Positions 14,317 to 16,719 of a stretch of DNA of 16,719 bases are shown here, one piece after another. Under the pieces are notes generated by a model, which made no database searches, had not been told where the DNA came from, and saw only the letters and a list, made by a program, of their open reading frames with translations. Every line of letters begins with the position of its first letter. Position 1 is the stretch's first letter. The DNA lies in contig CAMLFK010000096.1 of the NCBI GenBank assembly GCA_946479255.1, forward strand, positions 1-16,719, in the 5' to 3' direction. Source of the stretch: an uncultured Oxalobacteraceae bacterium (lineage in GTDB: Bacteria > Pseudomonadota > Gammaproteobacteria > Burkholderiales > Burkholderiaceae). Made by a program: the position numbers and the translations under genes.

Positions 14317-16262
14317 CAGTGCTCCACCAGGTTCTCGATGGCGACCGCCGCGCTGTCGTCATGCGCGCGCAGCCCGAACACGCGCAGATAGAAATACAAC
14401 TCGGCTTCGAGGGTGCGCACGATGCTGTCGGCCTTGCGGAAACCATGGCCCTCGCCTTCGAGTGTCATATACGCGACCGGCACGCCGCTCTGGCGCAGCG
14501 CGCTGACCATCACTTCCGACTGCTGCGGCGGCACCACCTTGTCGTCCAGGCCCTGGAAGAAGATCATCGGGCGCTTCAACTGCTCGGTATGATTACTGGG
14601 CGAGCGCAGCAAGTACAAGGTCTCGGCTTCCGGCTTCGGGGCGATCAGGTATTCGTTGTAGTGCGATTCGAACTTGTGCGAGTCGGCGTCCAGGCCCTTC
14701 AGGTCGGCCACGCCGTAATAGCTGGCGCCGGCCTTGAAGACGTCGTGAAAGGTCAGCGCGCACAGGGTGGTGAGGCCGCCCGCGCTGCTGCCGCGGATGA
14801 CCAGGCGTTCAGGGTCGACCACGCCGCGCGTGGCCAGGTGGCGCGCGCCGGCCACGCAATCGTCCACGTCGATCACGCCCCACTGCCCTTTGAGGGCGTC
14901 GCGATAGGCACGGCCAAAACCGGTGCTGCCGCCGTAGTTCACGTCCAGCACCGCGAAGCCGCGGCTGGTCCAGTACTGGGTCGCCAGCTTGAGGGTATTG
15001 CTGGCCATTCCGGTCGGCCCGCCGTGGCCAATCACCATCAATGGCGGGCGGCTGCCCTCCTCCGGCACCACATCGGCGTTGGTGGGCGGGTAGTGGAAGG
15101 CGTAGGCGATGCGCCCGCCCGTGGTGGGATAGCTGATCGATTCCGGCACCGAGAGGTAGCCACTGTCCGGCACCTGTTCGAGCGAGCGTGCCAGCACGCT
15201 GTGCGCACAGGTGGCCAGGTCAATACGTGCCACTTGCGCGGCGATGGTGGGCGCGCCGCCCAGCAGCACCAGGGTGTCGCCGGCCACGCGCAGCTCGCGG
15301 ATTTCCTGGTATGGATTGGCGATGGGGGCAAACTTGCCGCTGGCCGCCGCCAGCAGCGCGAGGCGGCTGACCCCATGTTCTATATAAGTGCAGACGATGT
15401 CGCCGTTGGGCCGGAAGGCATACAGCGAGCCGCCGAAACTCCAGTGCGGGCCGCCGAATTCGGCGGTGCGCTCGCACAGCGCACGCACCGCGCCGCCACC
15501 GTCCTGCCGGTACAGATTCCACCAGCCGCTGCGGTCCGACACGAAATGCAGCTCGCCGGCGGGCGACCATTCCGGCTGGCAGATCGATTCCTCCGGGCCG
15601 CCGGCCACCAGGCATGCCTGGCCGAGCGAACCGTCCTCCAGGACCGGCGCCACCCACAATTCGGTGCCCTGCCACGGCATGCGCGGATGGTCCCACGACA
15701 GCCAGGCCAGGCTGGTGCCGTCCGGCGACAGGCGCGGCGCGGCGTAGAAATCGCTGCCCTGGACCAGTACCGTGATGCCGCCATCCAGGCCCACCGCGCA
15801 CAGGCGGTTTTCCGGATACGGATTGGCGTGGGTATGGTCTTCCTGCACCGAGATCAGGCGCGCGCGGCGGCGGTCCAGCACGAAGTCGGCGTAGCGCTGG
15901 GCGCTGTCGGTGGTGAGCCGGCGCGGCGCGGCTGCTTCGTGCTCGATCACCTGCAGGCTGTTGTCGGCGAAGTGGGAAAAGAAGATGGCGCCATCGGCCA
16001 CGTGATAAGCGCCGCCGCCGTATTCGTGCACGCGGGTACGCAGGTTCAACGGTGCCGGGGTCAGTTCGGTCGTCTCAAAGCCGCGCTGGCGCAGCAAGGT
16101 GGTGCGCCCCGCCTCGCTCGGGCGCCCGGCCAGCCAGTACACATCCTGGCCGTCGACGGCGATCTGGGCCAGCGGCACGGAGCCGGCCGCCACCGTATCG
16201 GCGCCGATCGGCGAGGGCCACAGCCCGTAGGCGGCAACTGCTTTGGTCGAGGACGAGGACAT
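14316..16262 (-). CDS. S9-family (prolyl oligopeptidase-type) peptidase
   Basis: The 648-residue protein has an N-terminal beta-propeller of about 370 residues with repeated W/L-SPDG-type blades ([45 protein letters not shown]). The alpha/beta-hydrolase domain comes after. Catalytic residues are Ser493 in [11 protein letters not shown], Asp574 in GLDDKVVPP and His606 in GEGHGF. This is the acylaminoacyl-peptidase/dipeptidyl-aminopeptidase layout. No signal peptide is present, so it probably works on short peptides in the cytoplasm. The start [19 protein letters not shown] is typical for this group, which often begins with a YG-WPSPI stretch; an AGG lies 5 nt before the ATG. Its stop TGA shares a base with the SNF2 ATG. 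It is divergent from hemE. Confidence 0.94.
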   Translation of the reverse strand: MSSSSTKAVAAYGLWPSPIGADTVAAGSVPLAQIAVDGQDVYWLAGRPSEAGRTTLLRQRGFETTELTPAPLNLRTRVHEYGGGAYHVADGAIFFSHFADNSLQVIEHEAAAPRRLTTDSAQRYADFVLDRRRARLISVQEDHTHANPYPENRLCAVGLDGGITVLVQGSDFYAAPRLSPDGTSLAWLSWDHPRMPWQGTELWVAPVLEDGSLGQACLVAGGPEESICQPEWSPAGELHFVSDRSGWWNLYRQDGGGAVRALCERTAEFGGPHWSFGGSLYAFRPNGDIVCTYIEHGVSRLALLAAASGKFAPIANPYQEIRELRVAGDTLVLLGGAPTIAAQVARIDLATCAHSVLARSLEQVPDSGYLSVPESISYPTTGGRIAYAFHYPPTNADVVPEEGSRPPLMVIGHGGPTGMASNTLKLATQYWTSRGFAVLDVNYGGSTGFGRAYRDALKGQWGVIDVDDCVAGARHLATRGVVDPERLVIRGSSAGGLTTLCALTFHDVFKAGASYYGVADLKGLDADSHKFESHYNEYLIAPKPEAETLYLLRSPSNHTEQLKRPMIFFQGLDDKVVPPQQSEVMVSALRQSGVPVAYMTLEGEGHGFRKADSIVRTLEAELYFYLRVFGLRAHDDSAAVAIENLVEH

Positions 16263-16399
16263 GTGAGCCTAAAAGTAAGGGGGCCGGAGCAAACGTGGAT
16301 TTTACCCGCGCCGCCGCTTGTCCGCTCGAAAGCGCGGCGCTCGGGGAAGCTGCGGAGGATGCGATAATAGCCGTTTATTTTCGCTTCCGATTGCCACCG
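16263..16399. promoter_or_regulatory. Divergent control region between the S9 peptidase gene and hemE
   Basis: These 137 nt separate two divergent starts. For hemE, GATAAT at 16363-16368 is a reasonable -10, 31 nt before the ATG, but the expected -35 position (around 16339-16345, GCTCGG) is poor. hemE has no clear Shine-Dalgarno; GATTGCCACCG precedes its ATG. No promoter for the peptidase gene could be assigned. Confidence 0.35.
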
Positions 16400-16719
16400 A
16401 TGCCACAATTCGCCCCGCTCCAGAACGATACCTTCCTGCGTGCGCTGCTGCGCCAGCCGACCGACTACACACCAGTCTGGCTGATGCGCCAGGCCGGCCG
16501 CTATCTGCCGGAGTACCGTGCCACGCGCGAGCGCGCAGGCTCCTTCCTGGGACTGGCGAAAAACCCCGACTACGCCACCGAAGTGACCTTGCAGCCGATC
16601 GACCGCTACCCGCTCGACGCCTCGATCCTGTTCTCGGACATCCTGACCGTGCCCGACGCGATGGGCCTGGGCCTGTATTTCGTCGACGGCGAAGGGCCGA
16701 AGTTCGAGCGCCCGCTGCG
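16400..16719 (+). CDS. hemE: HemE, uroporphyrinogen decarboxylase (5' part)
   Basis: HemE decarboxylates the four acetate side chains of uroporphyrinogen III to give coproporphyrinogen III in haem synthesis, in the cytoplasm. The window holds the first 106 codons of about 350-360 expected. The start [20 protein letters not shown] leads into [15 protein letters not shown], the substrate-binding arginine signature, and [18 protein letters not shown], which holds the catalytic Asp. The ATG at 16400 gives the usual family N-terminus. The frame runs uninterrupted to the window edge. It is transcribed away from the S9 peptidase gene. Confidence 0.96.
   Translation, partial: MPQFAPLQNDTFLRALLRQPTDYTPVWLMRQAGRYLPEYRATRERAGSFLGLAKNPDYATEVTLQPIDRYPLDASILFSDILTVPDAMGLGLYFVDGEGPKFERPL

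Noticed and set aside
12286..14391. A 701-codon plus-strand frame opposite the SNF2 gene
   Set aside because: Same compositional shadow effect; the minus strand encodes the coherent SNF2 protein.
14280..16367. A long open frame of nearly 700 codons on the plus strand opposite the S9 peptidase gene
   Set aside because: Its product is rich in His, Arg, Gln, Ala and Val with no known motif, as expected for the complement of a GC3-rich gene; the minus-strand frame has a full catalytic triad.

Overview
The window reads as a contiguous piece of chromosome from a GC-rich betaproteobacterium, most likely Oxalobacteraceae (Massilia, Duganella, Telluria or Janthinobacterium). This rests on gene order and protein style: hisA-hisF-hisI-hisE-HIT-tatA-tatB-tatC is a typical Burkholderiales arrangement, hisI and hisE are separate genes, and codon use is strongly GC3-biased. 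No species assignment was computed.

Region 1 (1-4114, + strand) is the end of the histidine operon running into the Tat export genes: 3' part of hisA, a spacer with two inverted hairpin repeats, hisF, hisI, hisE (4-nt overlap with hisI), a HinT-like HIT protein, a 127-nt gap with possible promoter elements, then tatA, tatB and tatC. HisA and HisF act on successive intermediates, and HisE and HisI carry out the two steps before HisA. TatABC is a complete twin-arginine translocase. Region 2 (4115-4788, +) holds a 33-codon small ORF with a strong Shine-Dalgarno, overlapped or abutted by a DinB-family protein gene.

Region 3 (4794-6924, - strand) has a GFA-like cysteine-rich protein (DUF6151 type), a DJ-1/PfpI-family protein and an ECF-type sigma factor with a short C-terminal tail. 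Region 4 (7074-7716) is a stand-alone clpP, divergent from the sigma gene and without tig or clpX beside it. It ends in a hairpin placed to terminate transcription from both sides. Region 5 (7718-16262, - strand) reads, in transcription order: an S9 prolyl-oligopeptidase-type peptidase, a 1376-residue SNF2-family ATPase starting on the last base of the peptidase gene, a small two-helix membrane protein, and a secreted DUF885 metallopeptidase-like protein with a lysine/alanine/serine-rich linker. Region 6 (16263-16719, +) is a divergent intergenic region and the start of hemE, cut by the window edge.

Most of this is ordinary housekeeping DNA. I see no CRISPR array, insertion sequence, prophage, tRNA, rRNA or recognisable defence island. 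The points most worth a second look are an extra serine beside the ClpP nucleophile, the coupled 33-codon ORF, the peptidase-SNF2-membrane protein unit with its large unassigned N-terminal half, and the inverted hairpin repeats inside the his operon.
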